This document shows positions 48,381 through 60,508 of a stretch of DNA of 64,000 nucleotides, piece by piece. This DNA comes from Porodaedalea pini (Eukaryota; Basidiomycota; Agaricomycetes; Hymenochaetales; Hymenochaetaceae): assembly GCA_002794775.1 (NCBI GenBank), contig NBAY01000001.1:1798001-1862000 (forward strand). The letters are read 5' to 3'. The translations under genes and the position numbers were made by a program. The notes under the pieces were generated by a model, which ran no database searches, had not been told where the DNA came from, and was given only the letters and a program-made list of their open reading frames with translations. Position 1 is the stretch's first letter. The number at the start of each line of letters is the position of its first letter.

Positions 48381-50812
48381 GCGGCCAATTCTTCGTCGAC
48401 CTTTTTTCTCTATGTTTGAAGATTGGTCATTTCCCCTTATCTTTTAAAATGTCACTTGTTACTTTCATCCCTAAACCCAAGCGCTCTGACTTTTCAGTAC
48501 CCAGAGCGTTCCAGCCCATCACTTTGGTCGATACCATTGAGAAATTATTCGAACGCATTCTTTTCAATCTTCTTCAACCTTTTTTCAAACTTAACAACTT
48601 ACTTCCGGACGCTCAACACGGGTGTCGGAAACGTCACTCTGCCCTTACAGCGTGTTACGATCTTCTTTCAACCATTCTCACCCTTCCCTTCATCTATAAT
48701 GGCAGCGACCACGCAGACCAATTATCTCACCGACACAGATTCTTTATCACTTCCATCCTTACGATTGACATTCAAGGCTTTTTCGATAATATTTCTCACA
48801 ATCGCCTCCTCGACAAACTCATTCATTCCAACGTCCATCCCAATCTCATTCATGTTCTTTCGGTCTGGCTCAGAGACCGACCCATTTCTTTTCATTTTAA
48901 CAATTTCTTTTCTTCACCTTTTATCAAACCTAACCGCGGGGTCCCTCAGGGATCCCCGTTATCACCCCTCATTTCAATCTTTGCCGCGGCCGATGTTATC
49001 ACGGCCTATAACTCTCGTTTCGGTCCTGATCGTCCTTTGCTCGCCTACATAGACGACCATCTTCTTTATGCACGCTCTCTGAGCATCCGGACCAATTTAG
49101 TTCATCTTCGCCATCAATTTCAATTTCTCTCACTTCAATTTCACTCCCTTGGTTTATCCATCGACCCTGACGCTATTGAACTCCTTCACATCCTCCCACA
49201 TCCCAAAGTAGCAATCAATACCTTTCGTTCTTTCCTGAAAGATTCTCCTTCATCACCCGCTGCATCTTTGTCCTTACCCAACGACCGCATCATCTGCCCT
49301 TCACACCACCTCACATGGTTGGGTGTTATTTTTTCTTATGATCTTTCACCCAAGCTCCATTTTGAGGCCCGGGCTAACAAAGCCATTTCTACCCTACACC
49401 AACGCTATTTCCTTTTTAACCGGTCTAACGGCGCATACCTTCAATACGCCCATCTCCTTTATTTTGGTTTAATTCGTTCTGTTGCCATCTATGGCACTGT
49501 TTTGTTTCCTGAATCCTCGCATCTTTCTATTCTTCAGAAAACACAAAATAAATTTTTCGACTTTATTTTTCATAAAAACATCAATCCGTCGATAGCTGAG
49601 TCCCTTTTATCTTGTCCACCCCTTCCCCTTTTCATCCGAGCGCTTTCCCAACATTTCCTACTTTCCTATATTTCTCATTCCAAACATAACCCTTCTCCTA
49701 ATCAATATCTGGTTTCGTCTCTCCTTCCCGGCATCTCGATCCCTAAAACCGTTGCCTTCCACACATTCACTCAAATTCATTCACGCCTTATCATGACTCC
49801 TATTCCGTCCCCTAGTCAACGACATAAAGCCATCCGCAATTTCAATTCCTTCTTTCTACATCCTCCACCTTACCAATACTTTATCTTCACTGACGGCTCT
49901 ATCATCCCAGATGCCAATGGATCCTACACCGGCGGCCACGGATTCGTCATCATGCACAATCAACAAGAACTAGCTGTCTTTTCTTCAGCAGCGCACTCTC
50001 ACTCGAACATACTGTTCGAGGAGCAGGAAGCGCTCATCGCAGCCATGCGTCGTATATCCCTCTTACTAGTGAAATGCTTCACGCCTATCCATATCCATGT
50101 CGTCTCGGACTCTCTCAATTGCATCAAGCTCATCTTCTCCAACGATGAGCGACACGCCGATTTCATCATCACCTTTCGCCGCTTATGCGGAATATTTCTT
50201 GCCCTCCATCACGAGGCCTCTCATATCACAGTCCAATGGCTCCCCTCACATCGCGGAGTATTGGGCAATTCAAAGGCTGATAAATTGGCGAAGGACACCA
50301 CATCCAATCATCATTCCGAGCCCACTCCGGAATCACTTCCCAATTTGAAGGCGCAAGTACATCTCGACCTCCTTCGAGACTGGAAAGCCAATATCATTAA
50401 CCTTCGGGGACACCGCTCTATTCTCGAGCCGTCCTCGTTTATCCTTCATCCGACGCGATCTCTACGTCCGTTCTTGAAGCTTTCCCCTAGGAAGAGGATA
50501 CACCGCACAGTTCTATCACGCGCTGTCAACTTGATGTTGAACACGCTCGATTTGCATGATCGAAACCTCCAACCGCGTTGTCCAGATCCGGTGTGCATCA
50601 AACATGATGTCCGCCACATTCTTAATTGTTGCCCCTTTTTTGCGCTTGTCAGAAACGGCCTTTATCATCAATGTTCTTTACCTCTTGATTTCTCAGACTG
50701 GTTTTGCCCAAACAATTTTCTTTTACTACTTCAATTCGCTTACTTTTCATTCCGTCGCCCTCCGGACAGTATGCCTGTATTTTCCGATTTACCCCCATCA
50801 TTTCATCTCTAG
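48381..50812 (+). pseudogene. LINE ORF2, C-terminal part: reverse transcriptase and RNase H
   Basis: Open to TAG 50810-50812 with no further stop. RT motifs: FIPKPKRSDFSVPRAFQPIT, TIDIQGFFDNISHNRLLDKL, NRGVPQGSPLSPLIS and the catalytic LAYIDDHLLYA. RNase H follows: FTDGSIIPDANGSYTG, EEQEALIAAM, VVSDSLNCI and LPSHRGVLGNSKADKLAKD, giving the D-E-D-D set. A C-terminal Cys/His cluster (CPDPVCIKHDVRHILNCC) is typical of RNase-H-bearing LINEs. The gene is broken by the Gypsy insertion and an upstream TGA. Confidence 0.88.
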
Positions 50813-50886
50813 TTACGGTTACTCCTACCCATATCTCATTACGATCACTTTCCACTAGCAACGACCATCCCCAGTTTTTTTTTTGA
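48381..50886 (+). mobile_element. LINE retrotransposon, 3' part
   Basis: Continuation of the LINE after the nested Gypsy element: the rest of ORF2 and a short 3' tail reaching at least a T-run at 50875-50884. The exact 3' border is not determined; no poly(A) or flanking duplication was recognised. Confidence 0.75.
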
Positions 50887-51459
50887 GCTCTACGTAGTAT
50901 TTTTTTGTTTGTCTGGTTTTGTCGTTTGTGCGGTGGGGCGTCTGTTAGTAGTAGATAGCAGATATTATAAATATGCATGCACGTGATGCTAGCGTGGGAT
51001 TGTTGCTGTCGGCAATTGCCGCCACGCTGGCGTTGTTGAAGGGCACTCGCAGAGCCAACCTCCCCTGCGAGCGTGTACTGTGCACAGAATTCCCATTAGC
51101 CATATACTTAAACGCCCGCACACACAACCCGACCTCGCTCTCTCCTTTCCTCTCCCGCTCAGTTCAACTTCAACACTTCATAGTACGTGTCTTTTCATCT
51201 CTAGATGCCACCATCGTCGTCAGATCGATAAGCGACGCGCTCGACGACGGGGGGAGCGCACTGCGGCGCGTGCGGGCACGCGTGTCACGCGTATGCCCGA
51301 AACGCTCGCCACTGCTTCCAGTGGTGGACTCCGTTGCTCAACGGTGTCTGCGCACTCCCCAAAGCGCCTCAAAGTCATCTAGGACGACGATGACGCGTCG
51401 TGTCGTCGAGCACAACACGAATAAATGCTAATGTACATGTGTGTGTGTTTTGCTCTCAG
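50887..51459. other. Region between the LINE and NHP6
   Basis: About 570 bp. Frames here are short. The part nearest 51460 is the likely NHP6 promoter and 5' UTR. Confidence 0.45.
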
Positions 51460-51965
51460 ATGCCTAAGGAAGCTACGACCAAGAAGGTTCGTACTTTGCT
51501 TACCTTCAGTTCTTCCGTCGTTGTCACTGACGAGTTCCTTCCAGACGCGCAAGGCCGCTGCCGACAAGCCCGCGCGTGGCAAAGGCAAAAAGGACCCTAA
51601 TGCGCCCAAACGTGCATTGTCCGCCTACATGTTTTTCAGCCAGGACTGGCGTGAACGTGTCAAAGCTGAGAACCCCGATGCTGGCTTCGGTGAGTTCTTT
51701 CGATCTTGTTACTGAAATGTATGCTTACTATGCTGTATTGCAGGCGAGGTCGGCAAGCTACTCGGTGCCAAGTGGAAGGAGCTCGACGACTCGGAGAAGA
51801 AGCCTTATATTGAGCAAGCTGCGCGTGACAAAGCGCGTGCCGAGGAAGAGAAGGCCAACTACGAGGTTTGTCTTGATCGCAGACAGGCTTGTTTAACCAC
51901 TCTGACATGCGCTACTATTATAGAAGAAGAGCGCAGGCGACGAAGACGAAGATGACGACGAGTAG
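51460..51965 (+). CDS. NHP6: Nhp6-type HMG-box non-histone chromosomal protein
   Basis: Four exons (51460-51486, 51545-51689, 51744-51865, 51924-51965) sum to 336 nt, 111 residues. A short basic N-terminal arm is followed by the HMG box: [20 protein letters not shown], then [20 protein letters not shown] and [20 protein letters not shown]. The protein ends with an acidic tail (GDEDEDDDE). Nhp6 bends DNA without sequence preference and works with the FACT complex on nucleosomes in the nucleus. The basic arm and single box fit Nhp6 rather than sequence-specific HMG mating-type proteins. Its upstream flank was extended by the transposon pile. Confidence 0.93.
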
Positions 51966-52343
51966 TTTCGTTCAGCCTCCTCACACGGAATTCCCTGCTG
52001 TGAATATTTCCATCTGCTGCTGCTGATCCCTTATATTATTCATGGTTCCCGATCGAACCTGTTGCACCTGTTTCCCCTTCGTATTTTATGATCTCGAGCT
52101 GTATGTAGATGTAGCGTAAGTTATACCATGAAAAGTCGCCTATAAATTAGGAGAAAGTGAGACTGGTACTGTGTGGAACGTGTGTGCTTGAACTTAGACG
52201 CGAATGATGTCACGAGGCCCGACCAGCCCGACGCGAGCTTCATTTAATCATCATTATTCTTGTGCTCCACCAACCACGACCACCGCTCAGCCAATTCTGC
52301 AGCGTCTCAAGCAAGCTTAAGCACGTCTATACACTCCTTCCAC

Positions 52344-53797
52344 ATGATGACAAACGATGCAGAAGTATGTCTTCCCTAGGATCCCTATCACTGCCAGCTA
52401 CTCACCGCTCAGCGTGGCTGCAGGTTGATGCTAGCGTGCCTACAAGCCAACGCTCCAGCTGGACATCCTTCCTCAAAGCGTGAATCCCATTCTACCCTAC
52501 CGAATGGAAAAAATTATTGACTAACCCATGTCAGAATCGCGAACTTCACCGGCGACCTCTCCTCGCTTACCGCCCCACCCTTCATCCTCTCCCCGACCTC
52601 ACTCACCGAATTCCCTGGTACGTACCGACTTTCATTGGCATTCTCATTTTGTTATTTTATTTATGTTTGATTCAGCATACTGGTGCGAACGCCCAGACCT
52701 CTTCGCGGATATTGCAAATGGAACATCAGAAGAAGACAGAGCACTCAGGGTGCTCAAGTGGTTCATCGTGCGTCAATCTCCTTTACGTCGACTGGCAATC
52801 GGTACTGATATTTATATGTAGAGCACGCTTAGGGGCCAATACATGACACGCAATGAGTCGATGGGCTCAGAGAAGAAACCGCTGAACCCCGTGCTCGGCG
52901 AGTTGTTCTATGGCCATTGGCCGGACAAGGACGGTCGCGGGCGCACAGACCTCGTCGTGGAGCAGGTTTCCCATCACCCGCCAATCACAGCGTACAACAT
53001 CTCGAACACAACCAAGTGCCTCGAGCTTCAGGGCCACAACGCGCAGAAGACGTCGTTCAGCAAGGCAAGCATCATCGTAAAGCAGATCGGGCACGCTGTG
53101 CTCACGCTCACGCTCCCATCGGGCGAGAAAGAGAGATACTTAATCACTTTTCCGCGACTCGTCATTGCTGGTCTGCTCGTTGCGAGCCCGTACATTGAGC
53201 TCTCCGAGACCTCGTACATCGCGTCCTCAACTGGTTATGTCTCTACTATAGAATACTCCGGCAAAGGCTACTTCTCGGGCAAGGCGCACACGTTCAAGGC
53301 GACCGTGACGAATCCACTGTTGACTTCGACGTTCCCACTCTACGTCTTTGAAGGCCAGTGGGACACCATCTCCCGTGACACGAAGACGGGCAAGGAGTTT
53401 ACGAACGTCACAAGTCCGAAGGAAGAGATTACCGTTTCACCTGTGGATGCACAGAAGGACGAGTTCGAGAGCCGGCGGCTGTGGAAGAAAGTTGCGGACG
53501 GAATCCGTTCAGGCGACTTCGACACCGCGAGCAGAGAGAAGAGCAAAATTGAGAATGATCAGCGCCAGAAGCGGCGCGATGAGCTGGCGCGTGGAGAGAA
53601 ATGGCCGTTGAAACACTTTGAACGCATTGAGAGTGATCCGGAATGTGAGTTTATTGCAGTAATCAGCCTGCTTCGCTTCAATTTTACTCATTGCGTCCGT
53701 CTACTTTGCAGACGAAAAGCTCGGGCAGCTTTTCAAGGCAAACCCACCGATAGAGGACTGCTATGTGTTTCAGCACAATGCACCACCCTCTGAGTGA
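52344..53797 (+). CDS. KES1: Oxysterol-binding protein, Osh4/Kes1-like
   Basis: Six exons (52344-52364, 52424-52479, 52535-52617, 52676-52767, 52822-53644, 53712-53797) sum to 1161 nt, 386 residues, close to yeast Kes1/Osh4 and without PH or ankyrin domains. It moves sterols in exchange for phosphatidylinositol 4-phosphate between membranes. Motifs: the lid region SSWTSFLKAIANFTGDLSSL; NPVLGELFYGHW; the family signature EQVSHHPPITAY with the His pair that contacts PI4P; LPSGEKERYLITFPRL; EYSGKGYFSGKAHTFKA; and DEFESRRLWKKVADGI. The last exon codes for ...PPIEDCYVFQHNAPPSE. Two ATGs stand in tandem at the start. Confidence 0.93.
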
Positions 53798-54060
53798 CAT
53801 ATGCGTGCAGGGAGGGCGTTTGGACGACGGATGGATTCAGATTACTTTTTGTGTTGCGATACACTATTGGTGATGTCTAGACTTTAATGATACCAGTTGC
53901 TTTGCTTGCTTATTGCAGATGGGATGTCTCCTTTGCGGTTTACACATCAAGTGGGTAAAAAGTCTGCAGCACTGAGCGAAGTATCAACAGTCTTCAATCC
54001 TCTGGTATATAGGTGGTTCTGAGGGCACAAGTTTTCTTGAACGTAGGATTCTCTTATCGT

Positions 54061-55008
54061 ATGACTCAACCGGACCGTATACCTTTATCGCTGTGGGAGT
54101 CGCCTTTGGCTTTCATTGCGCGTCACCTCTACGCACTTTCAGTCCTTGGTCACTCGGGCGCTCCAGTTGCGTCTCAAGCTCGAGACGACTCAATACGGAT
54201 TGTGGCTATTTCCGACACGCACAGCGCACAGGACCAGCTGCCTCCTCTTCCATCAGGCGACATTTTTATCGATGCAGGCGACCTCACCCAGACTGGTACG
54301 CACGAAGAGATCGACGCCGCTCTAGGCTGGCTTGCCTCGCAGCCGCATCAATACAAGATCTTCATTGCGGGCAATCATGACGTCGGACTGGGGGATCCCA
54401 AAATGCAAGCACACTATGCACAGAAGTATCCTGGGCTGATATACCTGCAGGACTCGGCAATAATAATCTCTGTACGCGGGCGTGCGCTCCGCGTGTACGG
54501 AAACGCGCAAACGCCGGCGCACCGCGGCTGCATGACCTTTACGTACCCGCGCATATCGCCCGCTCTCCCGTATTCGCCTGATTTCGGGTCGACGACGGAG
54601 GGTAGCCTATGGGCTCACGTCCCTACCCATGCAGACGTGACCGTCACCCACGGCCCGCCACGTCACCTCCGCGACGAGGGCGGGAAGGGCTGCGCAGGAC
54701 TCACACGCGAGCTGTGGCGAGTACGTCCACTGCTGCATGTCTGCGGACACATACACACCGGACACGGTACCCAGCGCGTGCGGTGGACGCCGGCGCAGGC
54801 TGCGTATGAGCGCGCTGTGGACGGTGCAGGGTCGTGGACGGACCTGTTTCCGATTGCGTGGGCTGTCATGGGGAGGCTATGGGAGGCGTTGAACTCTTTG
54901 AGCAGCGGTGAGCGTGAGCGCGGCTGTGAAACTATTGTGGCGAATGTGGCGTCTCGCAATAGGAAAGGCGATGGAATTTTGAGGAACGCGGAGGTTTTTG
55001 ACATCTGA
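54061..55008 (+). CDS. Calcineurin-like metallophosphoesterase (MPPED-like)
   Basis: Intronless, 315 residues from ATG 54061. All metal-binding motifs of the fold are present in order: AISDTHS (D and H), DAGDLTQTG, AGNHD (Asn-His), VTHGPPRH and GHIHTGHG. The order and the GPPRH block resemble the MPPED1/239AB phosphodiesterase group, but the substrate cannot be told. A stretch upstream (from GTG 54013) is open in the same frame but has no ATG. A weakly hydrophobic segment (LAFIARHLYALSVLG) lies near residues 16-30, not a clear signal peptide. It ends TGA 55006-55008. Confidence 0.88.
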   Translation: MTQPDRIPLSLWESPLAFIARHLYALSVLGHSGAPVASQARDDSIRIVAISDTHSAQDQLPPLPSGDIFIDAGDLTQTGTHEEIDAALGWLASQPHQYKIFIAGNHDVGLGDPKMQAHYAQKYPGLIYLQDSAIIISVRGRALRVYGNAQTPAHRGCMTFTYPRISPALPYSPDFGSTTEGSLWAHVPTHADVTVTHGPPRHLRDEGGKGCAGLTRELWRVRPLLHVCGHIHTGHGTQRVRWTPAQAAYERAVDGAGSWTDLFPIAWAVMGRLWEALNSLSSGERERGCETIVANVASRNRKGDGILRNAEVFDI

Positions 55009-56487
55009 CGTATGGTTTAAAATTCTGAGCGCAGGCTTAGGCAAAATTCTACTTATCATTAGGTAGAATAAAGCTGCGTTGTCACTTCCCGTCAGCGTCG
55101 AATGAATCTTGACATTAATATTGCTTTGTTTTGTCCACTTTCCCATAGGACGTTCCTTGTTGAGCGGAGCTTGAAAGGCAAATTTTAATGCGCGTCGCGA
55201 TTATTATTCTCTCTCGTGACTTCCTTCATGTCTGCACCGATTCACCGAGCAGTACAGTATCGTCTTTACTTGTCGCAACCGGTGCCGCTTTCTCTTTCTT
55301 CCGACAGATTGTGATATCCCTGCCTATATATGGAACGCTGACATGGCCGAAATGCAAGGTTCGCATTGTCTAATCCTTCCACTTGTTGATAGCATGGATC
55401 GCAAGCGACCGATAACGAGTCTACCAGCTACTACATCCCGGAAGTCTAAATTTGCCTGTTAATTGTCCTCTGCAGGGCCCTAGATCGATCGAATGGCCTT
55501 CCCTCTCGGGCGCTGATGATCGCATCTTGTCGAGGGCATTTCAGCTCTCCGTTCAGATAAATGCACTGTATGGTTCCTATGGTACGTTTATAGCTATTTA
55601 TACGGCACAGGTAATCCAGATTAGAGAAGAAGATAATCAAGAGTTGGATCGATTCCGGAGAAAAAACGGTTCGATCTCGCCATTGAAGTGGCAAAGCAAT
55701 CGGCTCCTTACGCTACTCCCTCTGCTATTTTGATTCTCTAAGACTATTCTTTCCGCTATATGCTTTCTCATTTGTGCGTAAGCTCAGTGTAGATAAATTT
55801 CTTGCGTTCCTTGCGATTGATATTGGCCTCATCTCATTTGTTGCCTCGTTAAATTATATATATGCAGATCGGCTTGTCTTTCTAAATTCTAGCGGAGCTT
55901 GAAACTCATCGCGGCGAGTGCACGTGGCGAAAGTTTTACCCTATCTGAATCCTTTCCGTGCAGCTCAAGACAATATGCAATACAACTTGCTCCCGATAGG
56001 TGAATCGAAATACAATTACTGGCTGAGCGGCTGTATTAACTTGTATGGCATTCCGAGACTGGAAATAAGAACTTTATGTTGTCCGTGCGTCTCGGCAGAT
56101 GAACTCAACGTTTCAACTCTGGCATCTATCTATCAGTAGACTTAAGGAGTACTCAGAGTACTAGTACTGTCGATAGGAACCCGTAAGTACTGGTGCCCGT
56201 CAGAGTCCATACGGCAGTCCTTGGAACGCTCGCAATATATCACTCTGATGACAATGTCATTCAGAGTCTCCGTCACTCCGTAGCGCATTTCGAGTTCTCC
56301 AACTGCCATCCCCACGACAGCCGGATCATCTAAGGCAGCATATCGCGAGGATATGAATCACAGATACGTGCATACCAATCAACGCCACATAAACGCAGGC
56401 GGCTCGACGACTTTTCCAGCTAAATAAAGGGTGTCTCTACGAGCTATCGTGCTGTCGATAGTCTTCCAAACTCGAGCAACAGCAAAC
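55009..56487. other. Intergenic region; no supported gene
   Basis: About 1.5 kb, AT-rich. Open frames are below 100 codons and unrecognised. The last ~90 bp resemble the 5' flank of the other P450 copies. Confidence 0.45.
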
Positions 56488-58763
56488 ATGTCTACCGTCT
56501 GGGAATTTACCGTCGCAAGCATTGTGGTTACTATTGGTTACATCCTCATCTGGAAAAGCCGAGCTGCGTCTACTCAGTTGCCTCCAGGTCCGACTCCCGA
56601 TATATTGATTGGGCACGCAAGAAAATTGCCATTCAATAGAGCTTGGGAAGTGTATGCAGGGTGGGAACAGATCTACGGTATGCCCCATAAACAACTATGC
56701 CGTCTTGTTCTGTGACTGAAATTTACACAGGCGATGTCATCTATGCTCATGCCCTCGGTCGCTCGACCGTCATCCTCAGCTCCCTTGCGGCAGCACGCGA
56801 CTTGTTAGAAAGAAAGAGTCTGGCGTTCTCGGACCGGCCATACTTGCCAATCATCTATTTGTGAGTGTTACCTTTATACTCCTTTCCAGACAGCCGACTC
56901 TTCTACAAGAATGAGATGGGAGCTCACACTCCCAATTCTTCGTTATGGCTCACGTTTTCGCAAGTAACGCCGCATCATGCATCAGTATCTTGGCCCTCAA
57001 GCAGTCGCATCGTTCAGGCCGATGCAAAAACACGAGGTCTGCAAGTTTCTACGCCGTTTGCTGGAGAGTCCAGATAACTTTGTCCACCACGTACACAGGT
57101 GGGAGGAATCAATTGAGCAGAAGTCTAGACTATCATGCTAACATACCATAAGCCTCGTCGCCGGGGTTATTGTCTTGATCACGTATGGCCATGAAGTGGT
57201 GTCTGACGATGATGCATATGTTGAGCTCGTCGAGCGCGCAATGCATATGACAGCGACCTCAGGTAGTGTAGGAACAACAAGTATAGATATCTTCCCGTTC
57301 CGTAAGTATACTTCTGCTGACCATTGAGTTCCACTCAAAACTAATTGTTATCTTTGTGTTTTCAGTGCGCTATGTACCTACATGGTTTCCGGGAGCGGGA
57401 CTGAAAATACATGCATTGAGAACTCGTGAGGCAGTTGATTTGGTCATGACAGTTCCATTGGAAGAGCTCAAGGCGAAGAGAGTATGTGCTTACACTCGAA
57501 ATGGTCGCATTGAGTACTCATATCAAGGAATGAATTTCTTTCCAGGCCGCCGGTTCCCACCCTGTGTGCTTATTGTCCGATTTACTGGACAAATATGAGG
57601 AGATGGGAGTGGTTGACCACGAGCATGAAGAAGACATCATGAATATTGGTGCGACGATCTACAACGGTAAGTTTATTCGATAGTCTCTTCTTCCTAAGTC
57701 TGCCTCACGTTGTATTCATTAGCCGGAACAGATGCTGTACGTTGAATTTGGCAAACAACCATCAGGAGTTCCCACCCTTTCTCATCCACCTCCGTTTTAC
57801 TTTTCAGACGAAGTCTACACTCACAACCTTCTTCATGTTGACGACACTACATCACGAGACAGCAAAGAGGGCTCAAAAGGAGATCGACGAGGTGACAGGG
57901 AAAAATCGTTTACCTACCCTCGATGATAGAAAGCAGCTGCCCTATATTGACTGCATACTAAAGGAGATATATCGCTGAGCTTGCAGTTCTGGACCGAATA
58001 GCTCCCACTCTGAAGATCTGAAACTCTAAAGGATCCTCTCTCCCTTACCTCTTGGTAAGTAGAAGACCCGGAGCTCTCTTCTTAAGCTTACTGTTCGTAC
58101 CTGAATGGTCAGGCATCCCACACAGGTCCACCCAAACAGAATGCTACAGCGGATGGACACTTCCAGAAGGAACGATGGCAATCGTTAACATATGGTATGA
58201 GTTACGGCGCTCGGTTACCGGTGGATTTGCACCAATTTCTTCTGCAGGTAAATGATGAGAAATGAAACTGTCTTTCCAAACCCAGGAAGTTCAGCCCAGA
58301 ACGCCATGCAGATCAAGTTAAGACTAGCCTCAATCAGGCTGCTCCTTCTGCAACCTTGTATGAAGGCACAACATCTGCGGTGGAAAATGACCCCAGCTCC
58401 ATTGTATTTGGCTTTGGTAGAAGGTACGAAATCTACGATCTGATTCAGAGCTATTCTATTAGACTTATCGTGCCGAAAAGGGTCTGCCCTGGGAAATGCT
58501 TCGTGGACTCGATGCTATGAATGACGATGGCAACCGTTCTGGCTTTATTTGACATTCGACCATACGTGAATCCTGCGACAGGCATTGAAGAGCTGCCCAA
58601 ACTCGAATTTGTCAATGAAATAATACTGTACGTTTGTCTGCACTCGCTATCTAAGAGACACTGAAATATTCGTTTCAATGGATCGCCCAAGCCCTTCAAA
58701 TGTACAGTTGTTCCGCGAAATGAAAATTTTGCGCAGATGATTCAACAGGAAGCCTATGACTAA
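56488..58763 (+). pseudogene. Cytochrome P450, copy D (pseudogene)
   Basis: Same exon plan as copies A-C, starting MSTVWEFTVASIVVTIGYIL with PPGPTPDILIGHARKLP. It includes the 14-nt exon (57723-57736, A-G-T-D-A) and the 23-nt exon (58032-58054, I-L-S-P-L-P-L-G). Lesions seen by comparison: TAA at 56965-56967 in exon 3 where the others have His; a 1-nt deletion near 58284 in the exon before the heme loop; TGA at 58518-58520 where the others have Trp; and loss of the AG acceptor before the last exon (AATGG instead of AATAG). The heme loop FGFGRR...VCPGK survives. It is convergent with the GH17 gene, mirroring the left end of the window. Confidence 0.88.
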
Positions 58764-59150
58764 ACAAAAGTTATGGCCTCGCGGTACGCTCCTGATACCC
58801 CAAATACATTAATATTGTTATTTTCTCATCGATATGCATTACGAAACTCATCAGTATATCTATCATATGCTTCTCGGAACGCGCATACCGCAACATTGAT
58901 ATCTCAAATTTCTTGATTTATTTCAAGCAAGATCACTTCGCTGGAAAGAATGGTGATCGCTAAATAGAGCCACAATGCATTTTTCTTTCTGCGTTATTTA
59001 ACAATACAAAGTTTACCAAATGACGGCACAACGGCTCGTTACAACGTGAAACAGATGTCAAGAGAATAAAAGAAAGTCAGAAAGGAACGACGAGCTGCCA
59101 AACTCCGAGAACCAGTCTCCAAAATATGAGCAGACAGTATAGACAGCACT

Positions 59151-60508
59151 TTAGCATGTCTTGCGCGCGCTGAAGTTCCACTTATCCTTTCCGTTGGAGG
59201 TAACACCCCATCCCTCAATAGATTCGTCCCAGCTGCGCCACATCCAGCCGATGTTCTTCGCTTTGAAGAAGTCCGCACAGTGGCTGTCGAGCAGGTTCCA
59301 GTAGCCCTGTTCAGCAGCGAGGTTGACGACGATATCCTTGCTGTTCGGCGCGAACTCGTCTCTGTTGCTCGGCCAGCCGGTCTGCGCGAATCGCAGTACC
59401 ATAATTAGTCAGTAAAACGAGAAGAGGAATAGAACAAGCTCGAGAAGTGCTCACCTGAGTGACGAGAAGCGGTTTGCCTTTCGCGATGCCCTCGAAGTAT
59501 GCGATGTCCTTCGTGAAGTCGTTCCACGACGTCGAGCTCCCGCCATTCTTCGCATCCCAGGCAAAGTACGGGAAGTTGTTGATCATGAAGAAGTCGACAG
59601 CAGCAACTGCCGCTGAGATGTCGCCTGCGCTCTGCCAGCCGTATGCCATATCAGAGATGGAGACTGGAATATCCGAGAGTCCGGCATTTGCGAATGCGGT
59701 CTTCATCTGCTTGATGTACTTGGCGAGATTTCCAGGGGAGCCGAAATCATCGTCGTACAGAGGCTATAAGTTGAAGATTCTTAGTCCCCCGAATTGCTGA
59801 AAATATTGGTAGAGATGAAGCGCACCTCATCACCTGGTAGCGACGTATTAGTTACGGCAAAAGACTTTAAGACATAAATATGCACGCACCCATTGCGACT
59901 GCTAAAACTGGTCCCGGGCTTTTGATAACAGCCTAAAAGGATGTAAGCCGGAGATCACTGCAGTACGAAAGACATTCAGTCACCTGAGTAACGGCGTTAA
60001 TCCTCGGCACAGTGTTCCCGGAGAATGATTCACCATCGCCAGCCAACGTCCATACGAGGGGGATGATGCTGAGGTTAGCAGTCCCAGCTGCATTAATCAC
60101 CTCTACGGAACAGTGCGAAGGAGTGACGAAAACTGTTTCAGCCTTTATCACGCTGGTATACGAACAAACAGACAGTACCTTCATAGTATGACGCGTCGGC
60201 GCCGTTTCCGCACAGATCGAAGGTGATGACGCTTCTAGCGCCTTTCGACTGCATTTGTTTGAAGTCAGACACCATCTCTGATGATGAAGGACAGTTCTGT
60301 TTGTAAGGGTAATCAGTTCTATGTCTATTACGGTATATTGTCGCGGGAGACATACGTCGAGAGCATAGACGAAGCCTTCGAAGGCATACATGCTTTTGAT
60401 CTTGTCCATACGTGAAGTCGCTCTCGCATGTTGTTCACCGTTGGATATGGCGAGCGCCAGCCGACCGAAGAGTGTGAAGGCAAGGAGAGAAAGAGTGGTG
60501 TAGTTCAT
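59151..60508 (-). CDS. Secreted GH17-like beta-glucanase
   Basis: Seven exons: 60508-60356, 60296-60179, 60102-59984, 59932-59890, 59833-59826 (8 nt), 59763-59455, 59381-59151. They sum to 981 nt, 326 residues. Residues 1-20 form a signal peptide (MNYTTLSLLAFTLFGRLALA). The body has FEGFVYALDNCPSS, FDLCGNGADASYYEG, IIPLVWTLAGDGESF, VLAVAMGDEPLYDDD (acid/base Glu147, encoded by the 8-nt exon), DFFMINNFPYFAWDA, LLVTQTGWPSN and YWNLLDSHCADFF. The GDEPLY and TGWPS blocks point to glycoside hydrolase family 17, which cuts or remodels beta-1,3-glucan in cell walls. The residue before TGWPS, normally the nucleophile Glu, is Gln250. It could be a substituted family member or a non-catalytic wall protein. 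Confidence 0.75.

Noticed and set aside
54013..54060. Metallophosphoesterase starting at 54013
   Set aside because: The codon there is GTG; the first ATG in frame is 54061, and the upstream stretch has no conserved motif.
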